Source of the DNA: Schistocephalus solidus
Lineage: Eukaryota; Platyhelminthes; Cestoda; Diphyllobothriidea; Diphyllobothriidae
DNA length: 64,000 nucleotides
NCBI GenBank assembly: GCA_017591395.1
Contig: WEDG01000214.1
Location: 310,001 to 374,000, forward strand
Reading direction: 5' to 3'
The notes under the pieces were generated by a model, which saw only the letters and a list, made by a program, of their open reading frames with translations, was not told where the DNA came from and searched no databases. Made by a program: the position numbers and the translations under genes. Below are positions 33,340 through 44,737 of the stretch, in pieces (position 1 is the first letter of the stretch; the number at the start of each line of letters is the position of its first letter).

Positions 33340-36211
33340 TTAAGTTCGGATGTCGTGGTGGTACTTATGGCTGTACTGGTCAAACTTCCGCTTAAAAGTG
33401 TCAACGGATGGGGACATGATTATGTCGGCCGGCAGGGCATTCCAGGCCTTAATCACTCTGTTGGAGAAGAAGAACCTTCTTGTGTCGAGTCTTGCACCTG
33501 TCACAAGTAGTTTAATGGGATGTCCTCGCAAAGTAGTGGTAGTGGCCAGCTCAAAGAAGTCGCCAGATGCAAGGCAACAATCCTGAAGCCACAGCATTCG
33601 AAAGGCTTGTATTAAGTCGCCGCGTAGCTGTCTATAGTCCAGAGGAAACAGATCAAGATTAGACAATCGTGTCTCGTAAGGCAGGCAGCTTTGACCTTGA
33701 ACAAGCTTGGTTGCACGTCTTTGGACCTTCTCAAGGGTGTTGTGGTCTTTGACAGACCACGGTCCCCAGGCTTGTATGGCAAATTCCAATTGTGGTCGCA
33801 CGAACATCCTGAAGACCTTATTAAAGCACTCTTTGTCGAACTTTGCAAACGCTCGCTTAATTAGATACAAGCTTGACATGGCAGATTTTGCTACTTTTGA
33901 GCAATGGAACGATGGCTTCAGTGTGGGCGTGATCCATACTCCTAGATCTTTCTGAGCCTCTACCTCTGGTAGCAGTGTGTCTTCCAGATAGTAAATTCTC
34001 TGGTGCCCGGAGCTGGTTCTGCCGAATCGCAGAATATTGCACTTGGTAGCATTGAATGGGAGGAGCCAGTTGTGCGACCATTCCTCGAGTCGATGCAAGT
34101 TCGCCTGTAGATTTCTTCATCAGCTGCGTTGTGGATGACCTTCCAAAGCTTTATATCGTCAGCAAACATGGCGGTGTCAAAGTCCAAGCCACTTACGCAA
34201 TCATCAATGTATATAAGGAAGAGGATAGGGCCAAGGACGGAGCCCTGAGGAACCCCACTCTTAAACGCCACCTACACCGATTGTTGATCGCCAAGACGGA
34301 CAATCTGAGATCGCCCAATCAAGAAGTTTTCGATCCACTTCAAAAGCTTGCCCCTTGCCCCAATACGGTTGAGTTTGTATAGGAGACGTTGGTGAGGCAC
34401 GCTATCAAAGGCCTGCTTGAAGTCTATGTACACTGCGTGCACTACATTTCCTTCATCGACCGCTCGGGTCCATCGTTCCAGACGGTAGAGCAAATAAGTT
34501 AAACAGGACCTTCCTCTGCGGAAGCCGTGCTGCGCTTCAGAGAGAAGATGATGCCGCTCCAGAAACTGCATCAGTTCACGTTTGATGATTCGCTCCATAA
34601 TCTTGCAACATATGGAGGTGAGACTTACCGGCCTGTAGTTATTTGCGGAAGCCCGGCTGCCACTTTTATGTATTGGGGAAATCCACGCGGTCTTCCAATC
34701 GGGTGGCAATCTGCCTGCAGCGAGGGAGGCTTGGAAGAGTAGACACAAGGGTTCTGCCAACTCTACGGCCAACTCCTTCAACAACTTTGCCGGTATTACA
34801 TCAGGACCTGGCGATTTGGTTTCGTCCAGCTTCAGTAGTTCCTGCAGAACAATAGGTTCTGTTACGACCACTGAGTTAATTGTCGGGACCTCTTCCGCAC
34901 TATAGTTATCAGCGGTTAGATTGGCTTCTCTCGTAAAAACCGACTGAAAGAACTCAGATAGATGCTCAGCCTTTCTTCGACCTTGCAAAGTTCGACGCCT
35001 TCATCCGTTTTTAACAAAGGGATGGGGTCTTTATTTCGAGTGCGCTGCCTAATGTAGTTGTAGAAGAGCTTCGGGTTTTCTGCTAAACGGTTTATCACGT
35101 TACTCACGAAACTTTGGCGGGCTTTATAAACAAGGCCTTTTAACCTGTTCCTCTGCGTCTTGTACTTCGTCAGCGATTCGGCGGTCTTTTCCCTGAGATA
35201 AGTTTGTCATAGCTTTCGCTTGCGGTTTACTTCACTCTTCAGTGTGTTCATTAGCCACTGGGGCTTGTTGGTGATCTTTTTTTTCGAATTAGGACAGTAG
35301 TTGGTGATAAGTCCTTGTAATACGGCCTTAAATTGCAACCAATCCTCGAGAATACACCCGGTGAATTTTTCATTCCAATCTAAACGGCGCACATCAATTT
35401 TCATTTAGATAAAATCTCCATTCCATAGGTTGCGTTTGACTGTGATGCTTCGATCTGGGACAGAGAAGAGTGAATATTCCCACTGTAGGACTACGTGGTA
35501 ACATTTCCCCAATGGGGTAGACAGTTCACAGCATCGACGCTGTCAGGCGCTTTTGCCAATACAAGGTCCAAACAATTGGCTTGTTGCCCCTTGTGTATTC
35601 TGGTTGGAGACAGGACGTGTTGAGTTAGGAAGCGTTTGTGTATAGCTTCTAGGAGGCGGCGATCGAAGTTTAATTCCGAGCCTGGTGCCGAGCTCAGATT
35701 CCGATCGATATTCGGAGCGTTAAAGTCGCCCATAATCATTACTTCGGATCGACTAGCAAACGATTCTAAATCATCTATCAGTCTACTGTCTGACTGCGGA
35801 TCGTTTCTTGGTGGTCGGTAGACCGTTAGGATCTCAAGTGCTTGAGACCCCGGCGTTCTGATGGTGAGCCAGATGGCTTCAGTTTCGCACGCGAGCTTTT
35901 CCTTTTTCTGACGCGAGCAGGCCATATCTGACATAAGTCAGCACACCCCCACCATGACGTCCTGTTCTATCCTTTCTGAATAACTGAAAACCGGGAATGG
36001 CAACTTCACGATCGTCCACCTTCGCGGTCAGCCACGTTTCAGTTATGGAGATGATATCTGGTGAAGTTTGGCACACGTATATCTTAAGCTCGTCTAATTT
36101 AGGGAGTAGGCTTTGGACATAGGTATATAAACATTTTAGTTTATTTGTGTGTTTTAAGCCGGCTATGTCGCTGCCTTCATTCAATTGAGGCAGATGGACC
36201 GACATTCGCAC
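33340..36211 (-). pseudogene. LINE C ORF2 (endonuclease and reverse transcriptase)
   Basis: The endonuclease has PKLDELKIYVCQTSPDI and SITETWL (36211-35879), then GDFNAPNIDRN and LSPTRIHKGQQANCLDLVL (35934-35491). RT at 34988-34272 is open for 238 codons, with NNYRPVSLTSICCKIMER, HGFRRGRSC and YIDFKQAFDSVPHQRLL. A TAG at 34272-34274 interrupts just before SGVPQGSVLGPILF. The catalytic FADD is at 34155-34166. A frameshift near 34110 leads into the C-terminal domain (34098-33340) with KDLGVWITPTLKPSF, AIQAWGPW, VQRRATKLVQ and YRQLRGDL. Confidence 0.9.
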
Positions 36212-36349
36212 AGGATGAGTCCATATTCAAGAGACTTTGCATATTTCCGCAGTAGAACTGGATTTTGTGTAGATTGTTGCATTGGATTAGTTGCTCGACC
36301 GTGAGACTTTTGTCAGAATGATGGGCGTCCTCCACAGAAGGGGTTTTTG

Positions 36350-36594
36350 TATTCGAACAATCACTCCGTTCCTTCTCTCCCTGTTCTTTCAAGTTCTCCA
36401 ATTCCGCTTTTAGCGCCCTCCATTTCATTCTCTCTTGTACGGAGTAGTCCTGTTGAAAAAAAAATACCTCTGTGACCGGGGGCTCCCCCTGCTGTTCGCT
36501 CGATTAGAAGGTCTCTCTGAAGTTTGTCATACACGAACCGGTTACCATGGTTACCTCGAGCAGGCTTAAAAAGCAGGGCTTTGAAATTTCTCAC
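36350..36594 (-). pseudogene. LINE C ORF1, C-terminal remnant
   Basis: Reads LQRDLLIERTAGGAPGHRG, then (in a second frame) the DYSVQERMKWRALKAELENL block also seen in LINE B. A 14-base stretch present in B after the GEK codons is missing, so the frame shifts and the VIRNGVIV signature is lost. Confidence 0.7.
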
Positions 36595-36608
36595 TGACGT
36601 CAGCAGCC

Positions 36609-37248
36609 ATAAAGGTCACATTAAGAAGGAGTCATTGCAGTCTGACCCTCCGAATAGATACAAATTTAGATTTTCCCGTATTACAGGTGGTCTGGGAGTA
36701 TAACTAGAGGGGAAGGGTAGTTATGAATCGGTCTAACACCGTCTTTAGAAAAATAATAGACATGGTCGTTTTACTTCCAAAGCGATCGGCACAGACCCCC
36801 TGATAAAGAAGCCAGCATTTTTGGGTGTACAAAATATTGCATAAATTGCGAACCGGGTTAACTAGTATTTCCATCTTGAAAGGAAATATAAGGTCTTGGC
36901 TAATGTTACAAGGGTTTTGACATTCATTACCTTGAGAAGAGTAACAAAAAAAACAGTGACGCAAATTGCCCACAGGGTTTGTTGTCCAGAATTCCAATCA
37001 ATGTTAAAAGAAACACATCCCGACTAGTATTAACCTCCAGAAGAACAAATAATTTCGCCTGCTATAAATAGATGAACCGAAGGGTAGCAAGCGAACCAGC
37101 GAAATTACGAACTAACGACGCATGCCACGCATCTATGGGTCACAATCTGCATTCAATTTCACAATGGATGGGTGAGAAAAACGGCTTGTTCAGTTTAATG
37201 GGAGCAGATGAAAGCGGCGGTGGAGAGGAAAAGCAAAAACCAACATAC
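36609..37248. other. LINE D tail fragment, then unique intron
   Basis: 36609-36660 matches the inverted LINE D tail at 45620-45670 (CCATAAAGG-CACATTAAGAAG). 36668-36690 has the block TATTACAGGTGG shared with 29190. The rest shows no feature. Confidence 0.45.
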
Positions 37249-37335
37249 TCTCATGAGCAGTCTTGTAGTGTTTCGACATGTCCTGTTGACTGGAGAACCT
37301 TTTATCGCAGTTGGGGCAGGGGAAGGGTCGAAGGC
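37249..37335 (-). CDS. C2H2 zinc finger exon 5
   Basis: The exon is 87 nt, with acceptor GTGTAG and donor GTATGT. The finger runs CPNCDKRF to HYKTAH, with methionine in place of the core leucine and S, Q, D and K at contact positions -1, 2, 3 and 6. The linker is LRPFP, typical of the array. The upstream intron contains LINE D2 in antisense orientation, and the downstream intron contains LINE C in sense orientation. Confidence 0.9.
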
Positions 37336-38108
37336 CTACACAGATCAGGTAAACGAAACAAATGGTATTGGAGACCAAAAAGGAACAGTTGAATGGAAAG
37401 ATATACAAGAACCTAAAGTGTCCTAGGGATAATGAGTTTTTCCAAAAAGTATGTCCTACTGCAAAAGCAGCCAAAACTTGTCGCTAAAGTAGGAAAATAG
37501 AAAAGGGGAACTTGCCCATTCTAGGGTGAATAATATGCTCATTTAACCTCCAGCACAAGGTAACCTGGAACAGCTGACATCGCCGCAAAAACATTCACAC
37601 CGACTTTTAGTGTTTGGTTACACCCCAGCTCATTTCCAGATAACTCCGCAGGCATACGACCAGTGCATGCTGGCGTTTATCCCGGAACGCATCAATTCCA
37701 TTGCTCACACCATCATAGAGACCCCATCCCAATATAACGAGGTACGAGAAACAGACATGCGGGTCCGGGACAACAAACGCGAGCAATGCAGACGAGGTCA
37801 ATGACACTTGCCATCCCGACACAGCCCCCAGGCGAGGCGAGGGAGAAAAAAATCAATGATCAGCAGGACAGCAATTAACTCCCCCACCCCCCCTGCACTG
37901 CATCCTGCACGAATAGCTGTAGAGCCAGCATGTTCAGAACCCATAAATACTGTGAGGCGCCGTACTGAACCTACCTCCGACGATGGAATCTTGTTTGATT
38001 TTGAAACGTCAGGATATTAAACCTATTGTTCCCGTGATCGCCTCTTCTTCTGATTTATGCCCGGGGACGCGCATTTTCGCATCAATTAGCAATATATATG
38101 CGTGTGTG
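37336..38108. other. Unique intron sequence
   Basis: ORFs at 37607-37822 (minus) and 37610-38020 (plus) overlap and show no motif. 37610-37800 (plus) has a faint match to the LINE D2 linker near 40370-40440 (CGGCATCAATTCCATTGCTC-like then ACCATCATAGAGACC), so it is probably another degraded LINE D fragment. Confidence 0.4.
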
Positions 38109-38492
38109 TGTGCTAGCGGTGCCCCCTAAACGGGCCACGTGGTAGATGCGTTGGACCGACACGGGGGCCAGATCAGGGCACGGCATGCGTTATTCGGGTT
38201 GTGCTCTGCTAACAAATGCCGAACATGGAAGGTTTGGTGGCACGCCTAGGGGCGGCTAGGAATTAGGGGACACGGCTGCGCCAGCCACCTGCGTCCTCTC
38301 CCGTCCCCGGTCTTCTTGACTCTGTCTTGACAACGGGTTCAGGTGGGGGGAGGAAGAGAGAGTGCGGTAGATGCAGCGCGAGTCTACTATCACATTAAAC
38401 TAATTCACGCGCAAGTCACCGTCCCTGCTCCACCCTTCCATGGAGCATACGGTGGACATCGTCGGACTACGACGGTCGAACTGTCGTGTGCT
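38109..38492 (+). mobile_element. SINE-like unit sharing the LINE D 3' end, copy 1
   Basis: The 5' half (38115-38250) starts GTGCCCCCTAAACGGGCCAC and contains GTGGTAGATGCGTTGGACC, weakly like a tRNA A-box region. The 3' half (from about 38250) matches the ends of LINEs D1 and D2, finishing GGAGCATACGGTGGACATCG. Full-length inverted copies are at 60735-61093 and 48715-49120. Confidence 0.7.
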
Positions 38493-39329
38493 AGCGACCC
38501 CTGCCGTCAGGAGGTGAGATTTACTGAGCTTTGATCAGCCCACGTCCATCCCAACCGGCGCAAACACTTGATCTTAACAGATAAAGCTGGTTAATAGTGA
38601 GGCGTTTGGTCGAACGACGTCGGTTTAGTCGGTCCGTCGCTCCGACCTCAAGTGTGAAACAGGTGTGCTGCCTGTGCACACGAATTAACCTGTACTAAGT
38701 CGCGAGTATGGCTGACTGATAAGAAGATATGAATAAAAGTGAAACGATTGTCATCTCAGTCTCGCCTGCCCTCGTCAGTCGCTTAATAATTCTAACCAGA
38801 AGAGAAAATGTAGCAAATAACTCGCGCTAAGTGCACTTGTCGTCGGTTTTCGAGTTTGTTCGATGCCATCTCCTGAATTCGCATATTTGTGAAAAAAACA
38901 CTGCGGGTAATTAAATTGCCACAGCGTAAAGCTACGCCAGCACATTGAGAAAACAACACGAGACAGACAGTAGCACAGAATTCGCGTGATCTTTGTCACA
39001 GGATAGAAAAGGAGACGTCACGTGTCCTGCGCATAGTGTAAAGCTTTGTTCTCGTACTTACCACAGCATCGCACCCGAAAACACATTCAATATTACTCAA
39101 ACAAGAGGAGATCAAGTGGTGTGGATGGGTGCCGCTACTTTGCTGTAAAAAGGGTGCCCCGTGGTGTGTGTTAGTCGGGCTGCGTTGAGTCTGCGTAAGC
39201 CCATAACTATCTCTGACAATGGACTCCAGTAAGAGTTCGAAAGCTCGGACGAATAAAGCCATGATTCCGGTAAACGAACAACCTTCTTCTTCTTTGTCCA
39301 TAACGATCTCAGTACGTGCAAATGACATG
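38493..39329. other. No recognisable gene
   Basis: Unique intron sequence up to the abrupt 5' truncation of LINE D2 near 39330. The minus-strand ORFs at 38775-39531 carry no motif. Confidence 0.4.
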
Positions 39330-39352
39330 CATTAACTGGTACAGTCCATGAC

Positions 39353-40230
39353 TTGCTTTTCGTGGATGATTGCGCCATTAACACCGTGACGGAGGAGGAC
39401 ATGCAAAGGAGTATGGACCGCTTCGCCGCAGGCTGTGCCGATTTTGGATTAACAATCAGTACAGCCAAAACAGTTGTCATGCACCAGCCGCCACCCAGTG
39501 CGGAATACAATGCTCCTCGAATCAATGTCAACGGTGCTCAACTCAACAACGTGGAAACATTCGCTTATCTAGGAATCATGATGTCGCGCAACACGAGAAT
39601 CGATGACGAGGTTGCCCAACGGATCTCCAAAGCTAGTCAGGCCTTCGGCCGGCTACAGGCCTCCGTGTGGAATCGCCACGGTATTCACCTGAACACCAAA
39701 CTGAAGATGTACAAGGCTGTCGTCTTGACGACACTCCTTTACGGAGCGGAAACCTGAACCGTCTACTCGAACCAAGCCAGGAAGCTGAATCATTTTCATC
39801 TCAGCTGCCTCCGCAGAATACTGAAGCTGAGAGGGCAAGACAGGATCCCGGACACGGAAGTCCTGGAGCGGACCGGAATCCTCAGCATCCACGCCATGCT
39901 GAGGCAAGTGCAACTGCGATGGAGAGGCCACCTGGTAAGAATGGAAGACAAGCGACTACCCAAACGACTTTTCTACGGAGATGTTACTACGGGTTCTAAC
40001 CGGCAGGGAGGTCAAAAACGACGCTACAAAGGCACTTTGAAGAAATCGCTTAAGCAACTGCAAATCAACCCGGCGACCTGGGAGGACCTCACTCAGGAGA
40101 GACCGACATGGAGAAAATCCGTGAAGACTGGTTCAGCAATCTATGAGGCCAACCGGATCGCCGCCACCAAGGCCAAAAGAGCGGCACGAAAGTCACCAGC
40201 GCCCCGGACCAACACCGCCAATGCCCAGGC
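39353..40230 (+). pseudogene. LINE D2 RT catalytic box and C-terminal domain
   Basis: LLFVDDC carries the catalytic FVDD. After it come [50 protein letters not shown] (followed directly by TGA), [53 protein letters not shown] and [15 protein letters not shown], and finally a basic [15 protein letters not shown] stretch before the fingers. The last blocks are known from endonuclease-RT LINE proteins of invertebrates. Confidence 0.88.
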
Positions 40231-41040
40231 CCTGCAAACATGCCCGCGCTTTCAACGCATCTTCCGCGCGTGAATCAGCCTGGTTGGACATCTTCGAACA
40301 CAATGCACCAACAATCCGACAATTCCAATTTCTACTTCAAATTATGCCAACCCTCCTTCAGACTCCCCCACCCTCACTACTGGCATCAATTCCATTGCTC
40401 CCACCATCATAGAGACCACATCCCAATACTCATCGCCTGTTACCCCCCCCCCCCCCCCCAACGCAACCACCACCGCCTTCACCTTCACTACCACCACCAC
40501 CGTCAGCGATGGGGACTCTCTCCTAAACTGTTCTCAATGCGACCGCACATTCACCTCACGCATCGGCCTGGTCAGTCACATGCGAATCCATCGTACAGAG
40601 ACCGGTGAGCCAGTGCCTGGAGCACCAACACACAACAGAGATCGCCAGCTCCACTGCCCTCACTGTCCTCGCGCATTTACTCATCTCATGGGCCTATTCA
40701 GTCACATGCGCATCCATGACAGCGGAATTCACCACAATGCCGACAACACCGTAACACACGCACAACCTCCGCTCCTGCCATTCTTAGCGCCACCGCCACC
40801 CCCAGTACCATGAATGACATCCCCCAGACTCTACTGATTTCTCCTGCCTACACTGCGCCCGCAACTTCAACTCACGCATCAGCCTGGTCGGTCACCTGTG
40901 AATCCATCGCACGGACGCTAGTGAACCAGTGTCTGGGGCTCCGACATACAGTCGACTTCCTGCCTCCACTGCTCCCACACATTTACACACCGCATGGGCC
41001 TATTAGGACACATGCGCCTCCATTACAACTTGCGGTAAAC
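40231..41040 (+). pseudogene. LINE D2 C-terminal C2H2 zinc-finger array
   Basis: Five finger blocks follow RT. The first is CPRF...FRA-stop-ISLVGHLRTQC at 40240-40310, then a spacer rich in threonine and proline with a poly-C run. The second is CSQCDRTFTSRIGLVSHMRIH at about 40530-40592, then a TETGEPVPGAPTH linker. The third is CPHCPRAFTHLMGLFSHMRIH (40652-40715), again a spacer. The fourth is CLHCARNFNSRISLVGHL-stop-IH (40845-40905), and the fifth is CLHCSHTFTHRMGLLGHMRLH (40970-41025), followed by TAA. Spacing is C-x2-C-x12-H-x3-H in fingers 2 to 5, unlike the x4 of the host gene. Confidence 0.85.
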
Positions 41041-41912
41041 CACCGGAGGCTAAGCCACATCAGCGCACGCCATCTACACTAATACATAGACAACACCCTC
41101 ACAATCATCATAATGTACCTGATAAAATCACGGTTTCTGAGAAGCCATGGCTTGGAAGGCTGCCAATCTGACGCTTCCACCAGACCACGCCGTCGGCTCA
41201 GTGTATGTGCTGTGTATCGAGTGGCTGACCAGTGAACTGGAGTCAGACGGCGATGGCTCCTCCATATCCCCTGAGTTTGTGAATCCTGGTGTGTGCGTTA
41301 TGGGGGGCCAGATCGTGCTATGGCGCGCGAAGACGGGTACGGCGATCCGTCAGCCAATGCGCCCACTCCCACATCAGGCAACTGACCAGCTCGGATAGTG
41401 GTCTGATTTTGGGGGTGGGGGAGAGAGTGAGGTCAACAGCACAGCACATTTTCCTCACTATAAACAATCTGACGCGCTTGAAACTATCACGGTGCGCTTA
41501 AAGCCGTGGCTTGGAAGGTTGCCAACTGACGGGATAACTCGGACCGCCTGGTCAGCCCAATTGTGTGTTTTGTGTGCAGTGGCTGACTGGCGGACTGAGA
41601 GTCAGGCTGCAATGGCTCCTTCTTAATGTGGCCTTTATGGAACTCCCACTCCGTGGGATCCGAGTCAGGTGTGGTGGTACGCTCAGGGGTGGCTACGGCC
41701 GCGCCAGCCACCTGCGCCCTCTCCCATTCCCGGTCTTCTTGACTCTGTCTTGACACCGGGCTCAGGTGGGGGGAGGAGGAGAGAGTGCGGTAGCTGCAGC
41801 GCAAGGCTACTATCACTTAAAACTAATTCACGCGCAAGTCACCGTCCCTGCACTACCTGGTGTGGAGCATACGGTGGACCTCGTCGAAATCGACGGTCGA
41901 ACTGTCAGGTCG
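41041..41912 (+). repeat. LINE D2 3' tail
   Basis: Almost the same as 11041-11912 over its whole length. It ends with GGAGCATACGGTGGACC and a TCGACGGTCGAACTGTC-like terminus, the shared end of the SINE-like units. Confidence 0.85.
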
Positions 41913-44270
41913 CGCAGCACGAATTAAAGAACTACTTAGTGTTGTCAGCCCCTGTGCTCATGTAGATCCCTGGATGCCTTGACCTTGTCGGCTCATTAGT
42001 ACAGGACGTGAAGTGAGGTAGATGCGGCGAATAACCGCACAGAAGCAAGCACAAGTCACCACGGCACCCACCTCATGGGTCCTGTCACGTGCGAAGTTCT
42101 AACTACTGTGCTTGTAGAAGTGTCTAGAGCGGGAGGAATAATAAGTCATTCCACGTTCAAAGATGCATGTGATAACTGCTCAGCTCGAACTCTGCCTAAA
42201 CTCCCATATCCTTTGCGACTCTACAAAGCTGCTCTCCACGCGTCTGCTACACCGTTCATTCTGACAAGCTACCCAAAATGGGAGGTTCATTGCCGTGAAA
42301 TGTGTAGACGAGGCACACGTCAAGACGCAGGACTTCATAAGCTGTAGGCAGGTTTAAATGTATGTTGGTACCCGAAAACCCTGTGTTATGCGTTATTCGT
42401 TCTGCCTTTCAGTTGTCGCTCTCTGAAGACCCAAAGTATGACCAGTTTCTCCAACGTTTTGGATGTTGAATTTATGTCTAGCTTCCAAGATCCCAGTTGC
42501 GTCAAAACGGCGACGAATTTTTGCACGGGTTGCTGGGCAATGTCCACGTCGGTTAGTTTTAACAGTCATGAACCCCCCCCCCCCATAGACACCTTTAATG
42601 TACAGAATGGTCCTCCAGACTTCGGGCTCCTTCCCTTCTGTCCGACACGCAACTTCCATTTACGTCCGATCTTTTGAATTTAACGCCTTGACGCTGGTGA
42701 GCAGACCAAGCTCTCCGAAGCATCAACAGTTCAATAAACATTTTCTGGTTAGCTCTTCCTCTTTTTCGAGGTATCACCACGTGTGTAGCCGTTATGGGGC
42801 GGATGCAAAATCACTATATCGAGTCTCGTGCACTCGTTGTCAACTCCCCTCCCGCCACCACCCAACCTACCACACCTGTTTCCGCACCTTCAGGCACATA
42901 ATCCGACACGATCGAGCGTGGGCATGACAACAAAGACCTCGCCCAGCACCACTTAGATAAAAACATCCGTAGTGAAGTGGGCCATCTGACATAACAACGG
43001 ACGAACTACTGTGTGTGAGCGTATGCCTGACCAAAGTAAAGGACCACTTCCAAATTGTCAATCAACGTCATTTTTTGCGTCTCATGCACACGATCTCACT
43101 CCTTTTGAGAAATGGACGTTTTGAGAGTCACAAAACCCGGTCATCTACCGCGCCCCTCGTTTTCCGTGGCAGAGTGGTGCCACGCCCGACAGTAATGACT
43201 GTCCTTGTCTAGCAGGGCACGACTGGAAGCACGAACCAATAGCAACGCGACCGAAAGGTGTAGTGAGGATGCGAGTGGACGAGAGCACACACGCACGCAC
43301 GCGCACGCGACAGCAGCTGTTTCACAGCTGCTACCGATCCCCAGCCCGTCCACCCCTAATGAAAGGAGGCAGCAGCTGCAGCAGAAGAAAAAGGATGGCG
43401 ACTGAGCAACAGCTGTGCGCATGCTTCTGCTGCTGCTGCTGCATCCTTCTACACTAGCTCGCTCACCCTGGTTAGACTGGGTCTGTAACTAGGTGCGTTG
43501 GGCTCCCAGTCGCGCACAACGTATCTTTTGAGGCTGCGTTGCTAGGATGAGCGAGCCAGCAAGGGTGTAGCGACGGGGGGGGGGGGGGCGTGAAGCGGAT
43601 GGCAGCGGCGCGAATAGGTGCATGCTCATACCGTCCACAGACAAAGTTAAATGGGAGCGACTTCCACTGATCCACTCCTGATCGCAGGGCAGAATGCAGG
43701 TCTTAATTTTGGACTCGAAGCTATGGGTTAAAATCCTCACAGGCAGTCGCAAAACAATGGCAATCAAAAATCACGAGGCGATGGCACCAGGGCTAGACTG
43801 TATTGGCCAATGCCAACTTTATTACAGATGTAGTTAACCATACTCGAATCCCAGGCAGAAAAGAATCGAGATTATGAATCCAAATATAGCTGCTCAATGA
43901 ACTATGGACGCACGCAGTCGACCGCTGCAGCTTTAAAGTGTCCCCTTCTTCAGTTATCGTATACCAGGAAGAGTGAACAGTCCCGACTGCGAAACTGGAA
44001 GTGATCATTCTCATCCTGACAGGAGGCATTCTTGGGTTCACGTCTGTAAAAGAGCTGTCCAGTACCGCAAGGTCATCAAAAAAGTTCCGATCTCGGGCAA
44101 GGCAGCAAAACAAACAAAGCAAAAACATATTTTAAGAAGGACTCCACCGGCTGAAGTAAGATCAACGGTAGGAACGCGTTGGTTTAGAAAGCAAAGTCAC
44201 AACATAAATCGGCAGATCAGTGAGGTCTTCCTAATTTCCCAGAAAAAATACATTCCGGAAGCATGAATAC
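41913..44270. other. Intron sequence with minor LINE debris
   Basis: The minus strand at 42393-42600 reads KIRRRFDATGILEARHKF and NIQNVGETG, resembling the linker between endonuclease and RT in LINEs (weak). Poly-C and poly-G runs lie at about 42561 and 43576. A GC-rich segment with CAG/CTG repeats lies at 43270-43445. No host exon was found here. Confidence 0.4.
43368..43442. repeat. CAG/CTG-rich hairpin
   Basis: GCAGCAGCTGCAGCAGAAG (43368-43386) pairs with CTTCTGCTGCTGCTGCTGC (about 43424-43442) with two mismatches. A CA/CG dinucleotide-rich run precedes it (43288-43310). Confidence 0.6.
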
Positions 44271-44357
44271 CTTTATGTTTGGCGTCAATGTGCCGTCGCA
44301 GATTTTGTTTGCTTGCCAGCCCAAAATTGCAAATCTCGCAAACATGAAGTCGTAGTT
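44271..44357 (-). CDS. C2H2 zinc finger exon 4
   Basis: The exon is 87 nt, with acceptor CTTTTAG and donor GTATTC. The finger runs CEICNFGL to HIDAKH. The usual hydrophobic phenylalanine after the second cysteine is leucine, and the helix SKQNLRRH shares KQNLRRH with exon 3. Contact positions -1, 2, 3 and 6 are S, Q, N and R. No ORF of 60 residues covers this finger, so a length-filtered ORF search would miss it. It is identified by spacing of the zinc ligands, exon length, splice sites and phase. Confidence 0.88.
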
Positions 44358-44737
44358 CTAAAAGAGAGAATGTAAAAAGAGAGCCCCCTAATTAGTATAC
44401 AAAGGTAGAAGGTAACAGCATGCACACGGGCTTAACAAATGATGAGCGAACCAATGGCGAGGAGCCAATCCGCGAAGGCCAGCAACGCTGATCTCAGTGA
44501 CTGAAAAAATCGCAACTTCAGTGATTTCGAAATTAGACTAGCATCTCAAGGATAGAGCTAGGTGGGTCACCAAAATGCCCTCCATGTTTTTTGATAGTTG
44601 ATGAGGCGTTAAGTAAAAAAATGCAAAACATGCATCCCTTTCGGTCCCGAAAGTACTACAAAAAGGTCCGAAGAGACTACAGGAAGGGCGTTGAACTGCA
44701 AAGAGCAATAGAAACACACCACAGGCTGGTTTGTTAC

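Larger units (their letters stand above)
33110..36605 (-). mobile_element. LINE C: near full-length non-LTR element, same family as B
   Basis: On the minus strand: an ORF1 C-terminus (36594-36350), ORF2 (36211-33340) and the 3' end at about 33110 (complement of AATAAAACTGAACTGAACT). It lies in sense orientation inside the intron between finger exons 5 and 6. The 5' end at about 36605 abuts a fragment of the LINE D tail (36609-36660). It preserves the RT region better than B but has one in-frame stop and several frameshifts. Confidence 0.9.
39330..41912 (+). mobile_element. LINE D2: 5'-truncated RT, full C2H2 array and 3' tail
   Basis: Begins abruptly just before the catalytic box ([10 protein letters not shown] at about 39356) and continues through the RT C-terminus, five zinc-finger blocks and the long tail. 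It is antisense to the host gene, in the intron between finger exons 4 and 5. It is the better of the two long D copies from 9930-11912 and 39330-41912, and lacks the D1 deletion. Defects include a TGA at about 39755-39757, a TGA inside the first finger at about 40271-40273, and frameshifts in the finger region. Confidence 0.9.

Noticed and set aside
33340..36605. LINE C as host coding exons because it is in sense orientation
   Set aside because: All domains are retroelement domains and the sequence is broken by stops; the host exons on both sides are complete without it.
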